Assembly (NCBI RefSeq): GCF_022867885.1
Contig: NZ_JALIFP010000036.1
Location: 1 to 41,456, forward strand
Source of the DNA: Lederbergia sp. NSJ-179
GTDB lineage: Bacteria > Bacillota > Bacilli > Bacillales > Bacillaceae_C
Direction of reading: 5' to 3'
DNA: 41,456 nucleotides
The notes below the pieces were generated by a model. The model saw only the letters and a list, made by a program, of their open reading frames with translations, searched no databases and had not been told where the DNA came from. Of the stretch, positions 1 to 6,391 are shown piece by piece. The translations under genes and the position numbers were made by a program. Position 1 is the first letter of the stretch. Each line of letters starts with the position of its first letter.

Positions 1-144
1 AATAACAGCTTTCTTCCATTGCCTCAATTGATTAACATGAATTCCGTGATCAGAAGCAATTTCGCTTAGTGTTTTTTCCTCCTTCAAGATTTCTAGCACA
101 ATTTGAGATTTGAATTCTGATGTATATCGTTTTCTTTGTTTCAT
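1..144 (-). CDS. IS3-family transposase OrfA, N-terminal part (runs off the window)
   Basis: The 48 visible codons start with ATG at 144-142 and encode a basic N-terminus followed by a helix-turn-helix. Key words are RYTSEFK, LKEEKTLSEIAS and HGIHVNQLRQWKK. This is the typical start of OrfA of IS3-family elements, which binds the terminal repeats and is normally joined to OrfB (the DDE integrase) by programmed frameshifting. OrfB is not in the window. Family assignment is from recognised motifs; the IS subgroup is not determined. Confidence 0.75.
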   Translation of the reverse strand, partial: MKQRKRYTSEFKSQIVLEILKEEKTLSEIASDHGIHVNQLRQWKKAVI

Positions 145-192
145 AAACCTACTTTAACATCTCCTCATTTCGTGTCTAGTTTCTTGGGTCCA
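1..192 (-). mobile_element. End of an IS3-family insertion sequence (partial)
   Basis: The left edge of the window holds the 5' end of an IS3-type element read on the minus strand. On that strand a terminal TGGACCC begins at position 192 and the transposase orfA starts about 50 bases further in. IS3 elements typically begin with TG, which fits. The rest of the element lies outside the window, so the other inverted repeat and the target duplication cannot be checked. The stop codon of the next small gene (193-195) directly abuts the proposed IS end. Confidence 0.7.
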
Positions 193-509
193 TTATACTA
201 TGGCCGCTTTTGTGATGTTCAATTTTTCTTCTACATGTTCCACAAAATTGGGATCATACACTGATTTTTCCAAGGTGAATAAGTTCTTTACATCATAAGT
301 TATTTTTTCCAGATGAAACTTATATTGATCTCCTGTTGGGCGTAATTTTTCATAGTACTTTGGAATGTTTTCTTCTTTAATGTATCGTTCTGACATTCTA
401 CCATTCTGATCTATCATTATACGTAGAATTTTACCGTCCTCATAGTATTGAAAGCGTGCTATATTACCAGTTTTTTATGTTTAGCTTTGTAAATTGCTAC
501 GATTTTCAT
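193..509 (-). pseudogene. Small hypothetical protein gene, frameshifted in an A-run
   Basis: A minus-strand gene starts with ATG at 509-507, overlapping the stop of the preceding winged-helix gene (ATGA overlap), so the two were probably translated together. It reads MKIVAIYKAKHKK and then hits a stop. Adding one A to the A6 run (T6 at 471-476 on the plus strand) joins it to a long open frame (TGNIARFQYYEDGKILRIM, then on to KAAIV) ending at 193. The restored protein would have about 104 residues. I do not recognise the family. It is charged, with no signal peptide or membrane segment. It is either a true pseudogene or a sequencing indel. Confidence 0.5.
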
Positions 510-739
510 GAGAAATTCTCCTTTAAAGCAAAATTTAATAAGCCTTGGTAACGGTCTAAATCTGCCTTTACTAGCTTCAAATAAGCATTTGCTTTATCCT
601 TATCTCGTAAATAATAGACAGCTATTTCTTGATATTTGGAACCTTCCTTTTTTATTTTATCACGTTTTACTATTCCCGCTTCCAATAATTCATGAAGAGC
701 ACGATACACCTCACTGTGTTGCGAGCAAATCTTGAATTG
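506..739 (-). pseudogene. Winged-helix regulator remnant, N-terminus missing
   Basis: The frame encodes the recognition helix and wing of a winged helix-turn-helix protein (SEVYRALHELLEAGIVKR, then KKEGSKYQEIAVYYL) followed by a helical tail. The frame is closed by a stop at 742-740 and the only start available is a GTG at 709-707, so the first helices of the fold are missing. In another frame just upstream the DNA reads LTIQDLLATQ, which could be the lost helix after a frameshift. It overlaps the next small gene by ATGA. The fold resembles MarR/PadR/TrmB-type regulators; no specific family can be assigned. Confidence 0.5.
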
Positions 740-753
740 TTAATAGGTGAACC

Positions 754-902
754 GTTATATCTGAACGTAGTGGGATATAAAGCGACTTATAGGCACTGAC
801 AAAGAGTTATTGGTCCAGCGTTATATCTGAACGTAGTGGGATATAAAGCAATTAATAGCTGCGGTTATGGCGTTTAACACAGGTTATATCTGAACGTAGT
901 GG
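754..902. CRISPR. Three-repeat CRISPR-like array without cas genes
   Basis: A 30-base unit starting GTTATATCTGAACGTAGTGG occurs at 754-783 and again, identically, at 820-849. A third copy at 883-902 matches for 20 bases and then diverges, as terminal CRISPR repeats often do. The intervening spacers are 36 bases (784-819) and 33 bases (850-882) and differ from each other. The repeat has internal dyad symmetry (TTATATC against GATATAA). Period, repeat length and unique spacers fit a small CRISPR array, but no cas gene is in the window and the subtype cannot be assigned. It lies next to an IS end and broken genes, so it may be a relic. Confidence 0.6.
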
Positions 903-1017
903 AGGTAAACAGCCACTGTATCTCCTCCAAAATAGGACCATTTTGGACAAATTTCCCCAGCATGATTGTAGTACTCCCCTGAAGAAATGTGCTAAAATTT
1001 ATCAGATTTTAGGGGGA

Positions 1018-1152
1018 GATTATTGTGATTGTTATGCATTTGTGAAATTTAATTTTATCGATAATGATCAAGATCAAAATCAATTTCAAGGAGATTCATT
1101 AGATCTGACCTGGACATTTAATGCCCAGCAAACAGAAGGAGAGCAAAGATAG
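1018..1152 (+). pseudogene. C-terminal remnant of a TasA/camelysin-like matrix protein
   Basis: The frame encodes a segment with FVKFNFIDNDQDQNQFQGDS followed by LDLTWTFNAQQTEGEQR and a stop. This closely fits the conserved C-terminus of SipW-processed TasA/CalY (camelysin) proteins, which form biofilm fibres in Bacillus. The signal peptide and about three quarters of the usual length are missing, and the residues in front do not look like the family. I read it as the surviving tail of a deleted gene. The assignment rests on motif memory only. Confidence 0.5.
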
Positions 1153-1161
1153 CATGATGAG

Positions 1162-1190
1162 AAATGGCAAAGCCTTGGGCTTTGCCATTT
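1162..1190. terminator. Bidirectional hairpin
   Basis: A near-perfect inverted repeat, AAATGGCAAAGCC then TTG then GGCTTTGCCATTT, lies between the camelysin remnant and the convergent PgeF-type gene. It has only a short T stretch on either strand, so it is a weak but well-placed terminator for both directions. Confidence 0.6.
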
Positions 1191-1201
1191 GTGATGAAAG
1201 C

Positions 1202-1963
1202 TCACTTTTTCTTCATTACAAAACAAAGATGTCGTCCACTTTTTTTATCTTCGCGGTAGGAGAAACCGTCGGGACTTTTATACGTACATGTAGAATCTAT
1301 TGTAATATGTTCTTCCGGGATGCCAGCCAATCGGCATTGTTTTTTCACGACTTGCTGATTATCAATATGATATTTGTCCGTTTCCCCATTATAAACAATC
1401 CAATCATCCGCATAGCCAAGGGTATTGTATTTTAGATAGACATCTTCATCCACTTCAAATTTCTCCTGACTGATTGCGGGACCTACCTGAACATGAAAAT
1501 CATTGGGATGGCACTGTTCACCTTGAATTAAATGATGAAATAATTTTAAGGAAATTTCCTTGACTGTGCCCTGCCATCCGGAATGGATGACCCCAACGAT
1601 CCCACTTCTTTCATGATAAAACATCACCGGTACACAATCCGCATTGAAGCTGCATAACAATACATTCGGTTCATACGTATACAAGGCATCCGTATCGGGA
1701 ATGGCAGTATTTACACTATCAGCACCACGCCCTTTATCAGCATATGTCACCTGATAAAAATTTGCACTATGTGTTTGCTGCCCACAAACGAAATCATCCA
1801 GCCTACAGTCCAAAAAATTAGCCAATTTCCTTCGATTTTCCAATACATCAGCAGGATTTTTGCAGGCATGAAGAGCCATATTGTTATTTTCCAGTTCTGC
1901 TTCATCCTTGATCGTTATCCCTGCGACCCACTTCTCATTGTTTACGTATATTTTAGTTTTCAT
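1202..1963 (-). CDS. pgeF: PgeF/YlmD-type multicopper-like (laccase domain) enzyme
   Basis: This 253-residue protein belongs to the Cu-oxidase_4 / YfiH family. The sequence shows the family's metal-site motifs: CGQQTHS, CSFNADCVPVMF with the conserved Asp-Cys, and HSGWQGT. Members have been reported as purine nucleoside phosphorylases, polyphenol oxidases and peptidoglycan-editing hydrolases; which applies here cannot be read from sequence. It is cytoplasmic, with no signal peptide. I chose the ATG at 1963 because AAGGTGAT lies just upstream; a TTG at 1981 would remove that ribosome site. It stands alone rather than in the usual division-gene neighbourhood, so it may be a second copy in the genome. 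Confidence 0.85.
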   Translation of the reverse strand: MKTKIYVNNEKWVAGITIKDEAELENNNMALHACKNPADVLENRRKLANFLDCRLDDFVCGQQTHSANFYQVTYADKGRGADSVNTAIPDTDALYTYEPNVLLCSFNADCVPVMFYHERSGIVGVIHSGWQGTVKEISLKLFHHLIQGEQCHPNDFHVQVGPAISQEKFEVDEDVYLKYNTLGYADDWIVYNGETDKYHIDNQQVVKKQCRLAGIPEEHITIDSTCTYKSPDGFSYREDKKSGRHLCFVMKKK

Positions 1964-2146
1964 TTTATCACCTTGTTTCAATATATGTTATGGTGTTATG
2001 GATGTATAGGGGATTTAGGATCATTATAAAATAAATGTGGGGAAAGCCCTATCGTCAACAATTATTTTATTGAATAAATCCATCAATCTTTTAAAAAGGA
2101 TAATTCACTACCAAAAATGTAGATGTTTACAGGATTTTTGTTTATA

Positions 2147-2154
2147 TTAGTATA
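2147..2154 (+). promoter_or_regulatory. TTAGTATA half-site upstream of the ArsR-type gene
   Basis: The octamer TTAGTATA, preceded by TATA, matches the right half of the perfect palindrome at 6309-6326. It sits 60 bases before the TTG start of the ArsR-type regulator. It suggests that this gene is controlled by the same DNA-binding protein as the operon at 6392. This is inference from sequence similarity. Confidence 0.35.
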
Positions 2155-2213
2155 AAGAAATGGAAATATTGGACTAGATGAATGGAAAACATAACTGATT
2201 TGGAGGAATCATT

Positions 2214-3140
2214 TTGCTAGAATTGTCAATTGAAGACCCTAAAAGTCTAAAAAAAATAGCTCACGCACTATCTTCAGAGGTACGGTTACAAATCATTAAT
2301 CTATTAAACAAAGGGAATATGAACGTCAATCAGTTGGCTGAAAGTTTGGATATCCCTGTATCAACTACAGCTTCGCATATTAAAATTCTAGAAAAATCAG
2401 ATTTAATCAATACGGAACTTCGCCCGGCTAGTAGAGGGGCAATGAAAGTTTGTAAACGCAATTTTGATGACATTCATATACAACTAAATAGTAAAGAGAA
2501 TTTCAAGAGAAATACCCAGAAAATTTATGAAATGGAAATGCCGATTGGACAATACATTGATTTTGATGTTGCTCCTACCTGTGGAATGGCCAATCATGAA
2601 GGGATGATTATCCCTGAAGATGAGCCAGTGCACTTTTATAGTCCAGATCGTTCCAAGGCCCAGATTATGTGGACAAGAAAAGGGTATTTCGAGTATAAAT
2701 TTCCGCTCGTGATTCCAGTAGGGGCGGCAATCGAAACCGTTCAGCTTTCTTTGGAACTATGTTCGGAGGCACCTAACCATGATCATAATTGGCCATCGGA
2801 TATAACGGTATGGATCAATGAAGTGGAAATAGGAACATGGACGAGTCCTGGTGATTTCGGGGATCGTCCAGGGAAAATGAACCCGAAATATTGGAGTGAA
2901 ACAACGAGTACGCAATATGGGTCTTTGAAAACATGGAAAGTAACGAAAAAGAATACAACCATTGATGAATTTCACCTTTCTAACGTGACCATCGATGATA
3001 TTGGCATATTAGAGCGCAGATTTATGTCCTTTAAGATTGGTATTAAGGATGATGCGATCCATAAAGGTGGAATGAACCTATTTGGCCGAGAATTTGGGGA
3101 TCATCCGCAGGATATAAAGTTATTAATAGAATATTCATAA
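2214..3140 (+). CDS. ArsR-type regulator with a large C-terminal beta-rich domain
   Basis: The 308-residue protein has an N-terminal winged helix (residues about 8-85; LSSEVRLQIINLL and STTASHIKILEKS are typical ArsR/GntR-like HTH words). A C-terminal domain of about 200 residues is rich in Trp, aromatic and acidic residues (ITVWINEVEIGTWTSPGDFG). Classical ArsR metal sensors are about 100 residues, so this is a one-component regulator with an added sensor domain. No metal-binding ELCVCDL-type motif is present. The C-terminal domain looks like a beta-sandwich and, given the neighbours, may sense a sugar; that is inference. The start is TTG at 2214 with GGAGG 7 bases upstream. There is no signal peptide. 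Confidence 0.75.
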   Translation: MLELSIEDPKSLKKIAHALSSEVRLQIINLLNKGNMNVNQLAESLDIPVSTTASHIKILEKSDLINTELRPASRGAMKVCKRNFDDIHIQLNSKENFKRNTQKIYEMEMPIGQYIDFDVAPTCGMANHEGMIIPEDEPVHFYSPDRSKAQIMWTRKGYFEYKFPLVIPVGAAIETVQLSLELCSEAPNHDHNWPSDITVWINEVEIGTWTSPGDFGDRPGKMNPKYWSETTSTQYGSLKTWKVTKKNTTIDEFHLSNVTIDDIGILERRFMSFKIGIKDDAIHKGGMNLFGREFGDHPQDIKLLIEYS

Positions 3141-3162
3141 TTTTAAAATGATCTTCCTCCAA

Positions 3163-3600
3163 AAACAGGGCAGTTAGACAACACGATTATTATTTCTATG
3201 TCAGATCACGGGGAATTGCTGGGAGAACACGGTATCTATTTAAAAGGTCCCGTTTTTCGAGCAGTCTGTAAGAGTACCACTAATTGTTTCCAGACCAGGA
3301 AAAATAAGAGGAAGCAGGAAGATTGAACGTTTCATAGAGCTGGTTGATCTTGCTTTAGTCTTTTAGATGTAGCAGGCCAGCCAATATACGAAGGTATGCA
3401 AGGGAAATCATTATGTATGTGCTTGTAGAAGACTTGATTACCAATACAGTGATGAAGTCTACTGTGAGTACTACAACTTAGATTTTAACCATTGGGAAAA
3501 TGTAGTGTTTGCCACAATGGTAATAACCGAAAAGTATAATGAACCGGTAAATGTTTGGCATAATCCTAAATACCAAACTATAAAACTGCTTCTCTATTAA
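3163..3600 (+). pseudogene. Degraded S1-type sulfatase (C-terminal part)
   Basis: Pieces of a sulfatase are readable in shifting frames: QLDNTIIISMSDHGELLGEH and IYLKGP, then VRVPLIVSRPGKIRGS and IELVDLAL, then LLDVAGQPIYEGMQGKSL, then an end resembling NVWHNPKYQTIKLLLY. These correspond in order to the second half of the intact sulfatase at 25343 (SDHGDYAGNHGFWLKGP, VPFLVRWKGELPAG, LVDLAPTFLEAAG, DYAEIKLKMF). At least three frame changes and internal stops are present and the N-terminal half with the active-site cysteine is missing. It is a clear relic of a third sulfatase of the locus. Confidence 0.75.
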
Positions 3601-3755
3601 AGCTTATGCGACCAGATGGCGGAAACCATCGATCCGCTGTCTGTCAGACAGTCGCCGTGGTAAACAAAATACACTCTCGTAGTTGCGGGAGAGTATTTGC
3701 TAATAGTCGGTAAGAATTATGGATCATGAAAAACGATTATGGAGTGATAGGTAAA

Positions 3756-4760
3756 ATGACCAGTTTAAAAGCTCAATCAAAAGAAATGTTTTACAAAAAT
3801 CCATTGAATGTAAAAAATATAGGAGATCCTTTTATAATGAAAGCTTCACATGGAACTTATTATTTATACGCAACATCTGCACCAGACGGATTCCTTGCCT
3901 GGTCATCGGATAACTTAATCGATTGGAAGGAAGTGGGATATGTATACCGAAGCGGTCCTGAATCCTGGGGACATCAAAACTTTTGGGCACCCGAGGTTAT
4001 TGAATATAAAGAGAAATATTATATGCATTATACGGCAAGGTGGAAGAAAAATGATAGCTTAAGAATCGGTGTTGCGGTTAGTGAAAGCCCTGTTGGCCCA
4101 TTTGTTGACGTTCAAAATCAGCCGATGTTTGACTTCGGCTACGCCTGTATCGATGCAAACATTTTTATCGATGATGATGGAAAGAAATATATGTATTATT
4201 CAAGGGATTGTTCCGAAAATATTGTCGATGGCTGTTATGAAAGCCATATTTACGGAATCGAACTGCATGATGACTTAGTAAGTCTAAAAAGTGATCCCGT
4301 CCTCTTAACAAAGCCGGAGCAAAAGTGGGAGAAAAAGTCAGGTCCAGATCGGTTATGGAATGAGGGACCTTTTGTCCTGAAAAGAAACGACTTATATTAC
4401 CTAATGTATTCAGCCAACTGCTTTGCAGATAAAGAGTATGCTGTCGGTTATGCCACATCTGAAAATCCGCTTGGACCTTTTACGAAGTTCGCTGACAATC
4501 CAATTTTAGAATATGTTGATATTGATAACGAAGAGGTTATAGTATCAGGACCTGGTCACAACAGTATAACCGTTTCACCTGACGGTTCTGAATTATATAT
4601 TGTATATCATACTCACTCCAATCCTTTGAAAGGTGGCGAGGATCGCCAAGTTTTTATTGACAGGATGGGATTCAACGAAGACGGTTCTTTATTTGTGAAT
4701 GGCCCAACTTTTTCGGAACAGCCGATTCCATCATCAAAAGAAGGAGCAAATGGATGTTGA
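3756..4760 (+). CDS. Intracellular glycoside hydrolase family 43 enzyme
   Basis: A single-domain GH43 five-bladed propeller of 334 residues. The three expected acidic residues are visible, counted from the ATG at 3756: general base Asp24 (NIGDPF), pKa-tuning Asp133 (CIDANIFIDDDG) and general acid Glu203 (LWNEGPF). There is no signal peptide, so it should act in the cytoplasm on imported oligosaccharides. GH43 members are mostly arabinofuranosidases, xylosidases or arabinanases; which one is not decidable here. An upstream ATG at 3726 is possible, but GGAGTGAT followed by AGG precedes the ATG at 3756. It follows a dead sulfatase and has no tight partner downstream. Confidence 0.85.
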   Translation: MTSLKAQSKEMFYKNPLNVKNIGDPFIMKASHGTYYLYATSAPDGFLAWSSDNLIDWKEVGYVYRSGPESWGHQNFWAPEVIEYKEKYYMHYTARWKKNDSLRIGVAVSESPVGPFVDVQNQPMFDFGYACIDANIFIDDDGKKYMYYSRDCSENIVDGCYESHIYGIELHDDLVSLKSDPVLLTKPEQKWEKKSGPDRLWNEGPFVLKRNDLYYLMYSANCFADKEYAVGYATSENPLGPFTKFADNPILEYVDIDNEEVIVSGPGHNSITVSPDGSELYIVYHTHSNPLKGGEDRQVFIDRMGFNEDGSLFVNGPTFSEQPIPSSKEGANGC

Positions 4761-5160
4761 AAAAGCAACTGAAAACAATACGATAGATAGAGCTTCGATA
4801 CAGAAAATCAGCAGTTAGTCGTTCATGAACGATACAGAAAAGCAGAGAAATATGGGGGGAAACGACATTGGTAAGCACCTCTAATTGTTATTAAAAAAAT
4901 GACAGTTGTTCATATTTTACGGATAAAACATTTACGATTAAATCAGATTATGGATTTTAAGTCGGAAATTGAAGGATATCTCTTAGTTCTTTCACCATAC
5001 GATCTGTCAATAAAAATACCATTACTATACCCAAGCACATATTTTATAAGATAGAAGATACCTACCTTAAAATGTAATTTCATTCATCAAGGAATGGACA
5101 AATACAAGGTTAGTATATAAGATATAGTTAGTATAAAAATATAGGCTTGGGTGATGACTT
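4761..5160 (+). other. Intergenic region before the GntR-type regulator
   Basis: No gene is supported here. It contains a 12-base palindrome (CGTTCATGAACG near 4820), a GGGGGG ribosome-site-like run near 4856 followed by only a few codons (TTG, then stop), and two TTAGTATA boxes at its right end. The short start-like piece may be what remains of a deleted gene. Confidence 0.4.
5110..5135 (+). promoter_or_regulatory. Two TTAGTATA boxes upstream of the GntR-type gene
   Basis: TTAGTATA occurs at 5110-5117 and 5128-5135, with start points 18 bases apart. This is the half-site of the perfect palindrome at 6309-6326. Position just upstream of the regulator's own gene suggests autoregulation, as is common for GntR/AraR-type repressors. 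Inference from sequence only. Confidence 0.45.
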
Positions 5161-5175
5161 ATAAAAAATATACCA

Positions 5176-6261
5176 TTGTATCAACAGATAAAAGAATATA
5201 TTAAAGAACAAATTCGATCTGGAGAGTTGCGTTTAGGAGATTTGGTTTCTTCTGAAATAGAATTGATGGAAAAGTTCCATGTGAGTCAAATTACAACAAA
5301 AAATGCGCTTAATGGACTTGCGGAGGAGGGGATTGTAGAAAGAGTGAGGGGAAAAGGAACGTTTGTGATTGATAGTGAACTCTTGAAGGGATCAAATCAA
5401 TCAACGACTAACCCGGTTAAGCACTCCAATGGTATAGTAGGACTAATATTACCTAGCATGAAAACAAAGATTGAACAAGAGTTTGTTAATTATATTGAGA
5501 TGTATGCGTCAAAGTATAAGTATAATTTAATGATAAAAATCACTCGGGAATCACAGTTTGAAGAAAGTAATGCAATCGAAATGTTCCATGAATTAGGGGC
5601 AAAGGGAGTCATTATTTTCCCTACTGAGAAAGAGACGTATAATGAATCAATCCTCAGACTTACGTTAGATAAATTTCCCTTAGTCTTAATTGACAGGTAT
5701 CTGGAAAACATCCGAACATACAGTGTTTCCTCTGAAAATGAAAAAGGGACTTTTAGTGCGATTTCTTATTTAATCCACAAGGGTCATCAACATATTGGGT
5801 TGATTTCTCCATTAATTACGAATACCGTTACAATTGAAAGATCGACTGGATTTGAACAAGCTTTTTTAAACAATGGTTTAGTATTGAATAAAAATATGTG
5901 GCTATTAATTAACTTTCATAAGATATCAAAAGAACAAACGCCCATGCTAATCCAAGAGTTTTTCCTAGATAATCCCGATATGACGGCGGTATTTATCATG
6001 AATGCAGAATTGTCACGTTATACAAATATGGCCTTGGAGAACCTGAAAAAAGAGTATGGTAGAGATATCGAACTCATTTCCTTTGATGACTCTGGGATAG
6101 AAGGATTGGCCTATATCCAACAAGATATTGAACAGTGCAGTAAACAGACGATGGAATTGTTACAAGAACAATTAGAAGGAACGTATAATCCAAGAAGGGT
6201 TTTTATTCCAGTCTATTTTAAAAAAGAAGAAGAAATAGCCTCAAAAATACCTAATATTTAG
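5176..6261 (+). CDS. GntR-LacI (AraR-like) sugar-responsive transcription regulator
   Basis: The N-terminus is a GntR winged helix (LYQQIKEYIKEQIRSGEL, SSEIELMEKFHVSQITTKNA, VERVRGKGTFV). The rest, from about residue 85, is a LacI/GalR periplasmic-binding-protein-like sensor (GIVGLILPSM, GAKGVIIFPT, FPLVLIDRYL, HIGLISP, LISFDDSG). This is the arrangement of the arabinose repressor AraR. It probably controls the downstream glycan operon. The start is odd: TTG at 5176 lacks a good ribosome site and truncates the usual Pro-Leu-Tyr start. The frame stays open back to 5158, with ATA at 5161. A GTG-ATG with GGG upstream (5151-5156) is in another frame, and an indel in the A6 run at 5163-5168 would join them. 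Confidence 0.85.
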   Translation: MYQQIKEYIKEQIRSGELRLGDLVSSEIELMEKFHVSQITTKNALNGLAEEGIVERVRGKGTFVIDSELLKGSNQSTTNPVKHSNGIVGLILPSMKTKIEQEFVNYIEMYASKYKYNLMIKITRESQFEESNAIEMFHELGAKGVIIFPTEKETYNESILRLTLDKFPLVLIDRYLENIRTYSVSSENEKGTFSAISYLIHKGHQHIGLISPLITNTVTIERSTGFEQAFLNNGLVLNKNMWLLINFHKISKEQTPMLIQEFFLDNPDMTAVFIMNAELSRYTNMALENLKKEYGRDIELISFDDSGIEGLAYIQQDIEQCSKQTMELLQEQLEGTYNPRRVFIPVYFKKEEEIASKIPNI

Positions 6262-6281
6262 TCTAATTATTAGGTGTTTTT
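6249..6281 (+). terminator. Terminator overlapping the end of the GntR-type gene
   Basis: ACCTAATA (6249-6256) pairs with TATTAGGT (6268-6275), followed by GTTTTTG. The stem begins inside the last codons of the regulator gene. It separates the regulator transcript from the operon that starts at 6392. Confidence 0.65.
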
Positions 6282-6308
6282 GTATTTAATTATATAATTA
6301 GGTTATTT

Positions 6309-6326
6309 TATACTAATATTAGTATA
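6309..6326. promoter_or_regulatory. Perfect 18-bp palindromic operator candidate
   Basis: TATACTAATATTAGTATA reads the same on both strands. It lies 66 bases before the start of the sugar-binding lipoprotein gene, upstream of a possible -10 box TATAAT at 6351-6356. Its right half, TTAGTATA, recurs upstream of the GntR-type gene (5110, 5128) and the ArsR-type gene (2147). A dyad of this size fits a GntR or ArsR dimer. Which of the two regulators binds it is unknown. Confidence 0.6.
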
Positions 6327-6358
6327 TATTTCGCTTCCTCCATCTAATAATATAATAA

Positions 6359-6373
6359 ATGAAAGTGATTACA
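6359..6373 (+). promoter_or_regulatory. cre-like site (one mismatch)
   Basis: ATGAAAGTGATTACA matches the Bacillus CcpA consensus WTGNAANCGNWNNCW except T for C in the central CG. It lies between the probable -10 and the ribosome site of the operon's first gene, a common location for catabolite repression. Confidence 0.35.
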
Positions 6374-6391
6374 TTATTAGGGGGAACAAAT

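Noticed and set aside
943-1017. N-terminal part of the 69-codon plus-strand frame ending at 1152
   Set aside because: Only the last 45 codons look like a known family; the front is Cys-rich, lacks a ribosome site and is probably unrelated DNA read through.
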